Positions 1-7,814 of a DNA stretch of 19,672 nucleotides are shown here, piece by piece. Made by a program: the position numbers and the translations under genes. Under the pieces are notes generated by a model. That model saw nothing but the letters and a program-made list of their open reading frames with translations. It was not told the origin of the DNA and searched no databases. Within the stretch, counting starts at the first letter, position 1; every line of letters starts with the position of its first letter. Origin of the DNA: DASUFI01 sp036274635 (lineage in GTDB: Bacteria; Planctomycetota; B15-G4); NCBI GenBank assembly GCA_036274635.1, contig DASUFI010000164.1, positions 1 to 19,672 on the forward strand, written 5' to 3'.

Positions 1-200
1 GGCGGAGCTTCCGGGTGACGCAGCAGCGGGGCAAGCCCGTGCCTTCCGAGCTCGCACCGCTCGTGATGGCCACCGTGCATCCCTCGTCGGTCCTGCGCGC
101 GCCCACGGACGAGGAGCGGCACGCGCAGCAACGGCTGCTGGTCCGGGACTTCCGGCGGCTGGCTGCGGCGCTGCGGTCAGCCGCGGTCCGCGGCCGCTGA
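1..200 (+). CDS. Uracil-DNA glycosylase, family 4/UdgX-like (3' end only)
   Basis: The window opens inside this gene; the visible frame begins at base 3 and ends at TGA 198-200, giving the last 65 residues. The stretch ATVHPSSVLRAP followed by a basic amphipathic helix matches the C-terminal active-site region of family-4 and UdgX uracil-DNA glycosylases. In these enzymes the H-P-S-[AS]-[VL]-L-R motif contacts the DNA and helps catalysis of uracil excision. The phrase RGKPVPSELAP just before it is also typical of the UdgX branch. The N-terminal iron-sulfur cysteines and the KRRIHQ loop that defines UdgX lie outside the window, so UdgX cannot be separated from ordinary family 4 here. The protein would act on cytoplasmic DNA in base-excision repair. 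The fold assignment is fairly sure; the subfamily is inference. Confidence 0.8.
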   Translation, partial: RSFRVTQQRGKPVPSELAPLVMATVHPSSVLRAPTDEERHAQQRLLVRDFRRLAAALRSAAVRGR

Positions 201-221
201 AGCGGCGCCCAGCGCGGCGCA

Positions 222-250
222 TTGCCGTCCGCGCGGGCCGGGCGTAGAGT
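222..250 (+). promoter_or_regulatory. Putative promoter of the S41 peptidase gene
   Basis: A -35-like TTGCCG (222-227) and a -10-like TAGAGT (245-250) are separated by exactly 17 bp. The same TAGAGT hexamer occurs before two other genes in the window. Transcription would start near 257, about 30 nt before the preferred ATG. Inference from spacing and recurrence only. Confidence 0.5.
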
Positions 251-285
251 CGACCTGCGTGCTGGCTCGCTTCGGGAGAGACCGG

Positions 286-1856
286 ATGCCTCGCGGCGCG
301 CTCGTCGCCCTCCTCGCGCTGATGCTGGCCGCGCACGCCGGCGCCGAGGACCTCTCGAAGGTCTACAAGGCCACCCTCGACTGGGAGGAGGGCGCACCGG
401 CGCGCGAGTGGACCTGCGAGGACGCCGACGTCTGGCACCTCGACTCCTTCCGCTACGCCTACGAGGGGCTGGAGATCGAGTTCGGCCCGTCCGATGTCGT
501 CTTCGGCAAGTGCGGCACGAACGTCGTGTGGGCCACGGTGCTGCCCGCGCAGCCGGCGAAGCTGAAGGCGCCGCAGCAGGGCAACGGCGAGCGCGTCAAC
601 TGCCTTTTCCTGCGCTTCAACCCGGCGCTCGTGGGCAAGCTCTTCCCGACCAAGACGGTCAAGGGCCACGGGCCGCCCTCGGCGCGGCTGTGGGCGTGCG
701 CGCCTTCAACGGCAAGATCAACGGCGCGTGGCAGGCGAACAACCAGCCCGTGATCCCGTGGGAGCAATCCATCGTCCTCGACATGGAGACGGTCGAGGGG
801 CACCGCCGCTTCTTCATGGCCGACACCAAGAAGCACGAGGTCAAGTACGAGGACGCCTTCGCCTCGCGGGCGCTGGCGCCGGTCGTGCCCGCCGACGCCG
901 AGACCGGCCGCGCCGCGCTCGAGGAGGTGTGGAAGGCCTTCGACACCGAGTACCCGCTCTTCCCGCTGCGGCCGGAGGTCGACTGGACTGCGCTGCACGA
1001 CGCCGCGGCGGCGCGCATGGCCGGTGTGACGTGCAGCTACGAGATCGGCGCCGTGCTCGACGACATGATCGTCCCGCTCCGCGACCTGCACGCCTACGTC
1101 AAGGTGGGCGATGAGTTCCTGCCGGGCTACCACCGCGAGCGGTCGCAGAACGCCAGCTGGAAGGGCAGCGCGGCCGTGATCGGCGGCCTGGAGGAGACGA
1201 AGCACGGCCTGACGTGGGGGCGCACGAAGGACGACATCGGCTACGTGAACATCTACGAGCTGAACGACGGCGCGGGCCCGCCGGCCTACGACGCCGCGCT
1301 CGACAAGCTGGGCGACTGCTGGGCGCTGGTGATCGACCTGCGCTTCAACGGCGGCGGAGACGAGCTGCTCGGCCGCCAGTACGCCGGGCGCGTCCTCGCC
1401 GAGCCCGCTGTCTACAGCGTCAACCAGTACCGCAACGGCCCGGCGCACGACGCCTACGGCCCGAAGCTGGAGCGCGCCTGCGAGCCGCGCGGCCCGTGGC
1501 GCTGGGAGTCGCCCGTCATCGTGCTGCAGGGCCAGCGCACGATGAGCTCGGCCGAGTCGCTGCTGCTCATGTTCGCGCAGGCGCCGCAGGTGACCACGCT
1601 GGGCGACCGCAGCGCCGGCAGCAGCGCCAACCCGCGGCGCCTCGACGTGGCCGGCCGCATCTCCGTGAACCTGCCGCGCTGGCTGGACATGCTGCCCGAC
1701 GGCACGCCGCTGGACGAGAAGGGCGTGCCGCCGGACGTGCCCGTGGCCGCGGACGCCAAGTCCATGACCGACACGGCCGACGGCGTGCTCCAGGCCGCGC
1801 TCGAGCGGTTGCGCAAGCTGCCGCGCGGCGAGCGCAAGCCGGGCCACCGCGGCTGA
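286..1856 (+). CDS. Secreted S41 family peptidase, broken by a single-base frameshift
   Basis: ATG 286 is chosen because GGGAGAG lies six bases upstream and it opens a clean Sec signal peptide (MPRGALVALLALMLAAHAGA). An upstream GTG at 259 is possible. The N-terminal part reads in frame 1 to about base 670; sensible sequence then continues in frame 3 (AALGAAVGVRAFNGK onward) to TGA 1854-1856. A one-base deletion relative to an intact gene, somewhere around 663-690, explains this. The downstream part holds the S41 core: an LRFNGGGDE strand-loop and TMSSAESLL, which carries the nucleophilic serine (about bases 1545-1550) in the family's usual place. S41 enzymes are serine proteases related to tail-specific proteases; this one would act outside the cytoplasm. 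I see no PDZ motif. The break may be real or a sequencing error; if real, only a truncated, inactive exported product is made. Confidence 0.75.
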
Positions 1857-1909
1857 GCGAGTGTCCGAGCCGCGGGCGCGCCGCGTCGGCGACGGCCGGC
1901 GCGAGTGCC

Positions 1910-1939
1910 TTGCGGCCTCGCGCGAGGCTCGCGTAGAGT
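1910..1939 (+). promoter_or_regulatory. Putative promoter of the first beta-helix gene, with palindromic spacer
   Basis: TTGCGG (1910-1915) and TAGAGT (1934-1939) are 18 bp apart and repeat the element seen at 222-250. The spacer contains a perfect 14-bp palindrome, GCCTCGCGCGAGGC (1915-1928), which could be an operator. The start of transcription would be near 1946, leaving a leader of about 45 nt that contains the ribosome-binding site. Confidence 0.5.
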
Positions 1940-1991
1940 CCGCCGCCGGGACTGGCGGAACGGCGGGCACCGGTCAGGGATGGAGATGCTC

Positions 1992-3191
1992 ATGCCGAAG
2001 CTGCCAGCGTCGCTGCTCGTCCTGTCGGCGCTCGCCGCCGCCGCGCGCGCCGACGTGCTGCACGTGCCCAAGGACTTCGCCACGATCCAGGACGCGGTCG
2101 ACGCTGCCGTCGCGGACGACCAGATCGTCATCGCGGCCGGCAGCTACGACGAGGTCGTGGTCATCGCCGGCAAGGACCACCTCGAGCTGCGCGGACAGGG
2201 CCAGGTCATCCTGGTCGGCGGCCAGGCGCTCATGGCCAGCCTGCTCGTCGACTCGAGCTCGGTCATCCACCTGGCCCACCTGCGCTTCGAGGGCGTGCTG
2301 GGCGACGCGATTGCGCTGAACGACTCCACGGACGTCACGGTGGACCACTGCCGCGTGGAGGACTCGATCGGCGCCGGCGTGCGCGTCACGGGCTGCGACG
2401 TCGTCGAGGTGGATCACGTCGTCGTGGCCGGCACCCAGGACTTCGGCCTGCGCGCGCAGGACTCGGGCTTCGTGACCCTGAGCCGGTGCACCGTGAGCGG
2501 CATCGACCAGGACAGCGTCAGCGTGCAGGGCTGCCACGACGTCGTGATCGACCGCGTCACCGTGGACGGCGCCAACGAGAACGGGATCGACCTGCTCGAC
2601 GTGAGCTCGGCCGTCGTGCGCAAGTGCCTGGTGCGGGCTCCAACCTTCAGCGCCATCTCGGTCACCGGACATGACGCGCTCATCGAGAAGAACCGCATGC
2701 TCGACGTCGACGTGAGCGCGGGCGGCCTCTTCTCCACGGCCGCGGGCTGCGTCGTGCGCGGCAACAAGGTCGTGGGCGCGGGCTTCGCCTACAACGTCGG
2801 CGGCGCGCAGCTGCAGCTGCTGGACAACCGCAGCATCCAATCCGGCTTGCTGGGGCTCGGAATCGGCGGTGCGTCGCCCGCCGTGGCGTCCGGCAATCGG
2901 GTGCTGAAGGCCGCCGGCACGGGCATCCGGGTCGCCGGCCCCGACTTCAGCGCGCTCGCCGACAACCGCGTCAACGGCGCCGTGGTGGGCATCCAGGTGT
3001 CGGCCGATGACGTGCAGGCGCTTGGCAACAAGGTGAGCGGTGCGGTCAACGACGGCTTCGAGGTGCACGGCGTGGGCTGCGTGTTCCTGGGCAACAAGGC
3101 CCACGGCAGCGGGCTGCAGGACCTCTTCGACGACTCTTCGGGCGGGAACACCTATGTCGACAACAACTTCGGCACGACGCATTTCGAGTAG
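1992..3191 (+). CDS. Secreted right-handed parallel beta-helix protein (copy 1)
   Basis: The product is about 399 residues. ATG 1992 is preferred because GGAG (1982-1985) lies six bases upstream; in-frame ATGs at 1980 and 1986 are possible. A Sec signal peptide (MPKLPASLLVLSALAAAARA) precedes DVLHVPKDFATIQDAVDAA. That is the classic opening of NosD/pectin-lyase-like beta-helices, in which 'TIQ-A-D-A' starts the first coil. The rest consists of roughly 22-residue coils with recurring hydrophobic-Asn/His-Cys-hydrophobic patterns (for example VTVDHCRVEDS and CVVRGNKV) and a closing GGNTYVDNNFG. Such proteins bind or cleave polysaccharide or serve as surface scaffolds; no catalytic residues are identifiable, so the substrate is unknown. 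The gene overlaps its paralogue downstream by 38 nt, which suggests translational coupling. Confidence 0.85.
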   Translation: MPKLPASLLVLSALAAAARADVLHVPKDFATIQDAVDAAVADDQIVIAAGSYDEVVVIAGKDHLELRGQGQVILVGGQALMASLLVDSSSVIHLAHLRFEGVLGDAIALNDSTDVTVDHCRVEDSIGAGVRVTGCDVVEVDHVVVAGTQDFGLRAQDSGFVTLSRCTVSGIDQDSVSVQGCHDVVIDRVTVDGANENGIDLLDVSSAVVRKCLVRAPTFSAISVTGHDALIEKNRMLDVDVSAGGLFSTAAGCVVRGNKVVGAGFAYNVGGAQLQLLDNRSIQSGLLGLGIGGASPAVASGNRVLKAAGTGIRVAGPDFSALADNRVNGAVVGIQVSADDVQALGNKVSGAVNDGFEVHGVGCVFLGNKAHGSGLQDLFDDSSGGNTYVDNNFGTTHFE

Positions 3192-4374
3192 CGCGGCCCT
3201 CGTGCTGGCGGCGGTGCTCGCGGCGGGCGCGCGCGCGGACGTGCTGCACGTGCCGGCCGAGTTCCCCACGGTGCAGGAGGCCGTGGACGCGGCCCAGCCG
3301 GGCGATCAGATCGTCCTCGCGGCCGGCTCCTACCACGACCCCGTCGAGGTGCAGGATGCGCAGGACGTGACCATCCGCGGGCAGGGCCAGGTGATCCTGG
3401 CGGGCGGCAGCGTGGCCGAGGCGGGACTGCAGCTGCTGAACTGCACGGACGTGAGCGTCGAGCACTTGCGCGTGGAGGACGCGCTCGGCACGGGCATCTT
3501 CGTGGGCCAGAGCACGGGCGTCGCGCTCCGACACGTCACGTGCCGCGCCGCGGTGGGCGAGGCCGTCCAGGTGGAGCTGGCGGACGGAATGCTGCTCGAC
3601 CACGTGCTCGTCGAGGGACCGGGGAGTGGCGGAATCCTGCTCAGCGAGTGTTCCGACTCGGTGGTCTCGCACTGCAAGGTGAAGGGCGTCGACTTCGAGG
3701 GCATCGGTCTCTCGGACACGATCCACTGCGTCGTGGACCACTGCCGGGTGACCGGCGCCAACCCCGGCATCGCCCTCGGCCTCACGGGCTCGAGCGTCGG
3801 ATGCCAGGCGCGGAAGTGCGTCGTGCTCGATGCGCCCGAGATGGGCATCCGCGCGGTCGGGGAGGATTGCCTGCTGCTCGACAATCGCGTGCAGCACGCG
3901 GTCGACCAGGGCCTCGTCGTGGACTTCCCCAGCGTGGGTGGCCTCGTGCAGGGCAACAAGGCGATCGCCTGCGGCCGCGGCATCGAGATCAACGGCACGG
4001 GCCTGCTGCTGCGCGACAACCGCATCGTGAGCCCGGAGCAGGATGGGCTGGTCTGCGGCAACGGCGTCAACGAGGTGGCCGACACGCGCGTGCTCCACGC
4101 CGGCCACGATGCCTTCGTGATCGGGGCGGTCAGCGGCGGGTCGCTCACGGGCTGCAAGGCCTCGAAGGCGACGGGGCAGGGCTTCGAGGTGGCGGGCACG
4201 CACCTCGTGTTCACCGGCAACACGTCGACCGGCGCGGGCGAGTTCGGGTTCCACGTCACGGGCACGGACAATCTGTTCGTGGGCAACAAGGCCACGGGCA
4301 GCGGCGCGGTCGGGCTCGACGACGAGGTGGGGGGGAACAGCTACCTCGAGAACGAGTTCGGGGTCCTGAACTAG
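3154..4374 (+). CDS. Secreted right-handed parallel beta-helix protein (copy 2)
   Basis: The product is about 406 residues. ATG 3154 lies inside the last codons of the preceding gene, in another frame. It is chosen because it gives a complete signal peptide (MSTTTSARRISSSAALVLAA, then VLAAGARA) before DVLHVPAEFPTVQEAVDAA. The mature N-terminus is closely similar to that of copy 1: DQIVLAAGSY and IRGQGQVILAGG here, DQIVIAAGSY and LRGQGQVILVGG there. Both end in GGN-[TS]-Y followed by an acidic or Asn-rich tail. This is an old tandem duplication that has diverged in the central coils. The body is a beta-helix of repeated coils such as VVSHCKVKGV and GLLLRDNRIV. The product is probably a secreted or surface carbohydrate-associated protein with unknown ligand. 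No strong Shine-Dalgarno precedes the ATG, so translation probably depends on ribosomes finishing copy 1. Confidence 0.82.
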   Translation: MSTTTSARRISSSAALVLAAVLAAGARADVLHVPAEFPTVQEAVDAAQPGDQIVLAAGSYHDPVEVQDAQDVTIRGQGQVILAGGSVAEAGLQLLNCTDVSVEHLRVEDALGTGIFVGQSTGVALRHVTCRAAVGEAVQVELADGMLLDHVLVEGPGSGGILLSECSDSVVSHCKVKGVDFEGIGLSDTIHCVVDHCRVTGANPGIALGLTGSSVGCQARKCVVLDAPEMGIRAVGEDCLLLDNRVQHAVDQGLVVDFPSVGGLVQGNKAIACGRGIEINGTGLLLRDNRIVSPEQDGLVCGNGVNEVADTRVLHAGHDAFVIGAVSGGSLTGCKASKATGQGFEVAGTHLVFTGNTSTGAGEFGFHVTGTDNLFVGNKATGSGAVGLDDEVGGNSYLENEFGVLN

Positions 4375-4402
4375 CGGGCCGGCACGCGTCGGTCGAGGCC
4401 GA

Positions 4403-4431
4403 TGGCACGGCACCCGCCACTGGCGTAGAGT
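4403..4431 (+). promoter_or_regulatory. Putative promoter of the TIM-barrel gene
   Basis: A third copy of TAGAGT (4426-4431), within the shared string GCGTAGAGTC, lies 12 bp before ATG 4444. The best 17-bp-spaced -35 position is TGGCAC (4403-4408), a poor match. Transcription would begin about 5 nt before the ATG, so the mRNA would be almost leaderless; no Shine-Dalgarno is present. Confidence 0.4.
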
Positions 4432-4443
4432 CGCCGCACGGCC

Positions 4444-5370
4444 ATGCGCTCCGACCCGCAGCTGACCCGCCGCGACCTCCTCGCAACCGGCGCCGCGCTC
4501 TCCGTCGCCGCCGCACTGCCGCGCTTCGCGCCGCGCCCGCCTGGTTCCACCGACCCGCTCTTCCACATGTCGCTGGCCGAGTGGTCCTACCACCGCGCGC
4601 TGCAGGGCGGCCAGATGCAGCACCTCGACTTCCCCGCCAAGACGCGCGAGCACGGCCTCGAGGGCTGCGAGTATGTGAACCAGTTCTTCAAGGACAAGGC
4701 CACGGACTTCGCCTACCTGCGCGAGCTGACCAAGCGCTGCGACGACAACGGCGTGAAGAGCCTGCTCATCATGTGCGACGGCGAGGGCGACCTCGCGGGC
4801 GCGGACGAGGGCGCCCGTCAGACGGCCATCGGCAACCACTTCCGCTGGATCGCCGCCGGCGCCTTCCTCGGCTGCCACAGCATCCGCGTGAACCTCTACG
4901 GCCAGGGCACGCCCGAGGAGCTGGCGCCGCGCGCCGCCGACTCGCTGCATCGCCTCGGGGTCCTTGGCGAGACCTACGGCCTCAACGTCATCGTCGAGAA
5001 CCACGGCGGCGCGTCCAGCGTGGGCAGCTGGCTCGCCGGCGTGATGCGCCTCGCCGACCACCCGCGCGTCGGCACGCTGCCGGACTTCGGCAACTTCAAT
5101 CTCGGCGACGGCAAGACCTACGACCGCTACCAGGGCGTCGAGGAGATGATGCCCTTCGCCAAGGCCGTCAGCGCCAAGAGCTACGACTTCGACGCGGCCG
5201 GCAACGAGACCACCATCGACTACGCCCGCATGCTCAAGATCGTGCTGGCCGCCGGCTACCACAGCTACCTCGGCATCGAGTACGAGGGAGAGCGGCTGTC
5301 CGAGCCGGAGGGCGTGGAGGCGACCAAGGCGCTGCTGCTGCGGCTGCGCAGCGAGCTCTCGGGCGGCTGA
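4444..5370 (+). CDS. Tat-exported sugar phosphate isomerase/epimerase-like TIM-barrel protein
   Basis: The product is 308 residues. The N-terminus carries a twin-arginine signal (LTRRDLLATGAALSVAAALP; arginines 9-10), so export in a folded state is expected. The body fits the xylose-isomerase-like TIM barrel (AP_endonuc_2 fold). It has HMSLAEWSYHRAL near the first strand, GLEGCEYVNQFF, a VIVENHGG strand with a metal-binding glutamate, TLPDFGNFNLG with a likely metal-ligand aspartate, and a terminal YLGIEYEGE glutamate. These acidic residues at strand ends normally bind the divalent metal used for sugar isomerisation or epimerisation. Tat-exported members of this family are abundant in planctomycetes and mostly uncharacterised, so the substrate is unknown. 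The gene stands alone with its own putative promoter and precedes egtB by 143 bp; I see no evidence that it belongs to ergothioneine synthesis. Confidence 0.85.
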   Translation: MRSDPQLTRRDLLATGAALSVAAALPRFAPRPPGSTDPLFHMSLAEWSYHRALQGGQMQHLDFPAKTREHGLEGCEYVNQFFKDKATDFAYLRELTKRCDDNGVKSLLIMCDGEGDLAGADEGARQTAIGNHFRWIAAGAFLGCHSIRVNLYGQGTPEELAPRAADSLHRLGVLGETYGLNVIVENHGGASSVGSWLAGVMRLADHPRVGTLPDFGNFNLGDGKTYDRYQGVEEMMPFAKAVSAKSYDFDAAGNETTIDYARMLKIVLAAGYHSYLGIEYEGERLSEPEGVEATKALLLRLRSELSGG

Positions 5371-5411
5371 GGCGCTCGCCTCGTCGCGGTGCCAGCCCAC
5401 TTTGCAATCGG

Positions 5412-5426
5412 TGCCGGGCCCCGGCA
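5412..5426. repeat. Short inverted repeat between the TIM-barrel gene and egtB
   Basis: TGCCGGG-C-CCCGGCA is a perfect 7-bp inverted repeat around one base. It lies 42 bp after the upstream stop codon and about 90 bp before egtB. It could be an operator for egtBD, or as RNA a short hairpin; there is no U-tract, so a classical terminator is unlikely. TTGCAA (5402-5407) just upstream and TAGCGC (5430-5435) downstream are 22 bp apart, too far for a standard promoter. Confidence 0.3.
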
Positions 5427-5513
5427 ACCTAGCGCCCGACACGAGCGCTCCCGCCGCGCGGCCCGCCGGTTGGGGCGTTAGCGATGGGGACGCGCTTCCA
5501 GGAGATCCGAGCC

Positions 5514-6827
5514 ATGCCGACCGGTGCCGCGCCGCCCGCCGCGCTGCTGGCGGGCGCCGACATCGCCGACCGGCTGGCCGAGGCGCGCGCCGCCACCGAC
5601 GCACTTTTCGCCGCTCTGCGCCCGCAGGCCCTGCGCGAGCGGCCGGTGCCCGAGCGCCACCGCCTCATCTTCTACCTCGGTCATCTCGAGGCCTTCGACT
5701 GGAACCTGCTGTCGCGCGACGCGCCGGGCCTCGTCCCGTTCCGGCCGGACTTCGACCGGCTCTTCGCCTTCGGCATCGACCCCACGCACGGTGGTCTGCC
5801 TGACGACCCGCCCGAGGCCTGGCCCGCCGCGGACGAGGTGCGCGCCTACGTCGCCGACGTGCGCGAGCGCATCGATCGCCTCCTGCGCGACGAGGGCGCG
5901 GACGCGGCGCCGCGGCTGGACCTCGCCATCGAGCACCGCCTCATGCACGCCGAGACGCTGGCCTGGCTGGTGCGCGAGCTGCCTCAAGCCCACAAGGTCG
6001 CGCCGAAGCACGCCCCGCCCCGCGACGGCACGCCGCCCGAGCCCCGCAGCGCGCGCATCCCGGCCGGCGTCGCCACGCTGGGCCGCCCGCGCGGCGCGCC
6101 CGGCTTCGGCTGGGACAACGAGTTCGAGGAGTGCGCGCTGCACGTGCCCGCCTTCGAGATCGACGTGCACGACGTCACGAACGCGCGCTTCCTGCGCTTC
6201 ATCGAGGCCGGCGGCTATGGCGAGCCGAGTTGGTGGACGCGCGACGGCTGGGACTGGATCCGCGCCCAGAGCCGCCGGCACCCCGCGCCCTGGCGGCCCG
6301 TGCGCGGCGGCTGGCGCCTGCGCGCGATGTGGGAGGAGATCGACCTGCCGCTGGCCTGGCCCGTGCAGGTGAGCCATGCCGAGGCCAGCGCCTACGCGCG
6401 CTGGGCCGGGCGCGCGCTGCCGAGCGAGGCGCAGTTCCACCGCGCCGCCTACGGCACGCCCGACAGCGACGAGCGCCGCTTCCCGTGGGGCGACGCGCCG
6501 CCCGACGCGCGCCACGGCCGCTTCGGGCTGCGCGAGTGGGATTTCGCGCCCGCCGGCTCGCATCCCGCCGGCGCCAGCGCCTTCGGCTTGCACGACCTGG
6601 TGGGCAACGGCTGGGAGTGGACCAGCACGCCCCTCGCGCCGCTGCCCGGCTTCGAGGCGCTGGCTGCCTATCCCGGCTACTCGCAGCCCTTCTTCGACGG
6701 CGATCACTTCGTGCTCAAGGGCGGCGGCCCGCGCACGGCGGACGTGCTGCTGCGTCGCTCGTTCCGCAACTGGTTCCAGCCGCGCTACGCGCACGTGGCG
6801 GCGACCTTCCGCACGGTGGCCCCATGA
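5514..6827 (+). CDS. egtB: Ergothioneine biosynthesis sulfoxide synthase EgtB
   Basis: The product is 437 residues from ATG 5514, chosen for the AGGAG nine to ten bases upstream; an in-frame ATG at 5484 would add ten residues. EgtB is a non-heme iron enzyme that uses oxygen to form the carbon-sulfur bond between trimethylhistidine (hercynine) and cysteine or gamma-glutamylcysteine. The N-terminal DinB-like domain shows the iron ligands: His57 in FYLGHLEAF, then His141 and His145 in EHRLMHAE, the expected single His plus HxxxH pattern. The C-terminal half (about 180-437) is a formylglycine-generating-enzyme-like domain with GFGWDNE, VSHAEASAYARWAGRALPSE, LVGNGWEWTS, VLKGGGPRTA and RRSFRNWFQP. 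'GNGWEWT' replaces the commoner 'GNVWEWT'. The stop overlaps the egtD start (ATGA), so the two genes form an operon. Thiol specificity cannot be read from the sequence. Confidence 0.93.
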   Translation: MPTGAAPPAALLAGADIADRLAEARAATDALFAALRPQALRERPVPERHRLIFYLGHLEAFDWNLLSRDAPGLVPFRPDFDRLFAFGIDPTHGGLPDDPPEAWPAADEVRAYVADVRERIDRLLRDEGADAAPRLDLAIEHRLMHAETLAWLVRELPQAHKVAPKHAPPRDGTPPEPRSARIPAGVATLGRPRGAPGFGWDNEFEECALHVPAFEIDVHDVTNARFLRFIEAGGYGEPSWWTRDGWDWIRAQSRRHPAPWRPVRGGWRLRAMWEEIDLPLAWPVQVSHAEASAYARWAGRALPSEAQFHRAAYGTPDSDERRFPWGDAPPDARHGRFGLREWDFAPAGSHPAGASAFGLHDLVGNGWEWTSTPLAPLPGFEALAAYPGYSQPFFDGDHFVLKGGGPRTADVLLRRSFRNWFQPRYAHVAATFRTVAP

Positions 6828-7807
6828 TCCGCCCCGTGCTGCTCGCCGCGCAGGGTGCCCGCGCCGGGCAGCTGGCGGAGTTCGCGGGGGACGTGCGCAG
6901 CGGGCTGCTGAGCCGACCGAAGACGCTGCCGCCGCGCTGGTTCTACGACGCGGTCGGCTCGGCGCTCTTCGAGGCCATCTGCCAGCTCCCGGAGTACGGC
7001 GTCATGCGCGCCGACGACCGCCTGCTGCGCCGGCACGCGCCGGAGATCGCGGCGCGGCTGGGGCCCGTGCCGCTCGTCGCGGAGCTGGGCAGCGGCACCG
7101 GCAGGAAGACGCGCGCCGTGCTGGCTGCGCTCACGGGCCGCACGTCGCTGACCTACCGCCCGATCGACGTCTCCGCCACCGCGCTCGAGCGCTGCCGCCG
7201 CGAGCTTTCGCGGGTGCCGGGCGTGCGCGTCGAGGCGCTGGAAGCCGACTTCCTCGCCGGCCTGCGCGACGTGGCCGGCGCGCGCCGCGACGGCGAGCGC
7301 GCGCTGGTGCTCTTCCTCGGCGGCACGCTGGGCAACTTCGAGCGCCCCGCGGCCCTGGACTTCCTCGGCGCCGTGCGCGCCACGCTGCAGCCGGGCGACG
7401 CGCTGCTGCTGGGGGCGGACCTGCTCAAATCCGAAGAAAGACTGCTGGCCGCCTACGACGACGCCGCCGGCGTCACCGCCGCCTTCAACCTCAATGTCCT
7501 CGCGCGCATCAACCGCGAGCTCGGCGGAAACTTCGACCTGCGCGGCTTCGCGCACGAGGCGCGCTGGGACGCATCGGCCCGACGCATCGAGATGCACCTG
7601 CGCGCGCTGCGGCCGCAGGCGGTGACGGTATCCGCCGCCGGCGTGCGCGCCGAGTTCGAGGAGGGCGAGACGATCTGGACCGAGACCTCCTCCAAGTTCG
7701 CGCCGGAGGAGCTGCCGGCGCTGGCCGTCGCGGCCGGCTTCCGCACGGAGGCGCAGTGGGTGGACGCGGAGTGGCCCTTCGCGGAGTGCCTCTGGGGCGC
7801 GGCGTAG
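6824..7807 (+). CDS. egtD: L-histidine N(alpha)-methyltransferase EgtD
   Basis: The product is 327 residues, starting at an ATG that overlaps the egtB stop by 4 nt. EgtD is an S-adenosylmethionine-dependent enzyme that trimethylates histidine to hercynine, the substrate of EgtB. Family marks run in order: PPRWFYDAVGSALFEAI, LPEYGVMR, the SAM-binding VAELGSGTGRKTR, YRPIDVS, LGGTLGNF, AYDDAAGVTAAFNLNVL and GETIWTETSSKF. The Tyr corresponding to Tyr56 of the Mycobacterium smegmatis enzyme is kept (Tyr58), as are the Asn of AAFN and the Glu/Ser of TETS that bind the histidine amine. The usual LPEYYPTR motif reads LPEYGVMR here, a change beside the active site. Histidine should be the substrate. 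No egtA, egtC or egtE is in the window, so later steps are encoded elsewhere or differ. The end faces the minus-strand PfpI gene across 7 bp. Confidence 0.95.
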   Translation: MIRPVLLAAQGARAGQLAEFAGDVRSGLLSRPKTLPPRWFYDAVGSALFEAICQLPEYGVMRADDRLLRRHAPEIAARLGPVPLVAELGSGTGRKTRAVLAALTGRTSLTYRPIDVSATALERCRRELSRVPGVRVEALEADFLAGLRDVAGARRDGERALVLFLGGTLGNFERPAALDFLGAVRATLQPGDALLLGADLLKSEERLLAAYDDAAGVTAAFNLNVLARINRELGGNFDLRGFAHEARWDASARRIEMHLRALRPQAVTVSAAGVRAEFEEGETIWTETSSKFAPEELPALAVAAGFRTEAQWVDAEWPFAECLWGAA

Positions 7808-7814
7808 CGGGCGC

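Noticed and set aside
259..285. GTG 259 as a leaderless start for the S41 gene, just after the predicted transcription start.
   Set aside because: Kept only as an alternative: ATG 286 has GGGAGAG at good spacing and gives a better signal peptide.
663..690. Programmed ribosomal frameshift in the S41 gene.
   Set aside because: No slippery heptamer or obvious stimulatory pseudoknot was seen; mutation or sequencing error is simpler.
4403..4408. TGGCAC as the -24 box of a sigma-54 promoter.
   Set aside because: No TTGC-type -12 box at the required distance.
3046..5604. An 852-codon minus-strand frame opposite the second beta-helix and TIM-barrel genes.
   Set aside because: Low-complexity antisense shadow of well-supported plus-strand genes.
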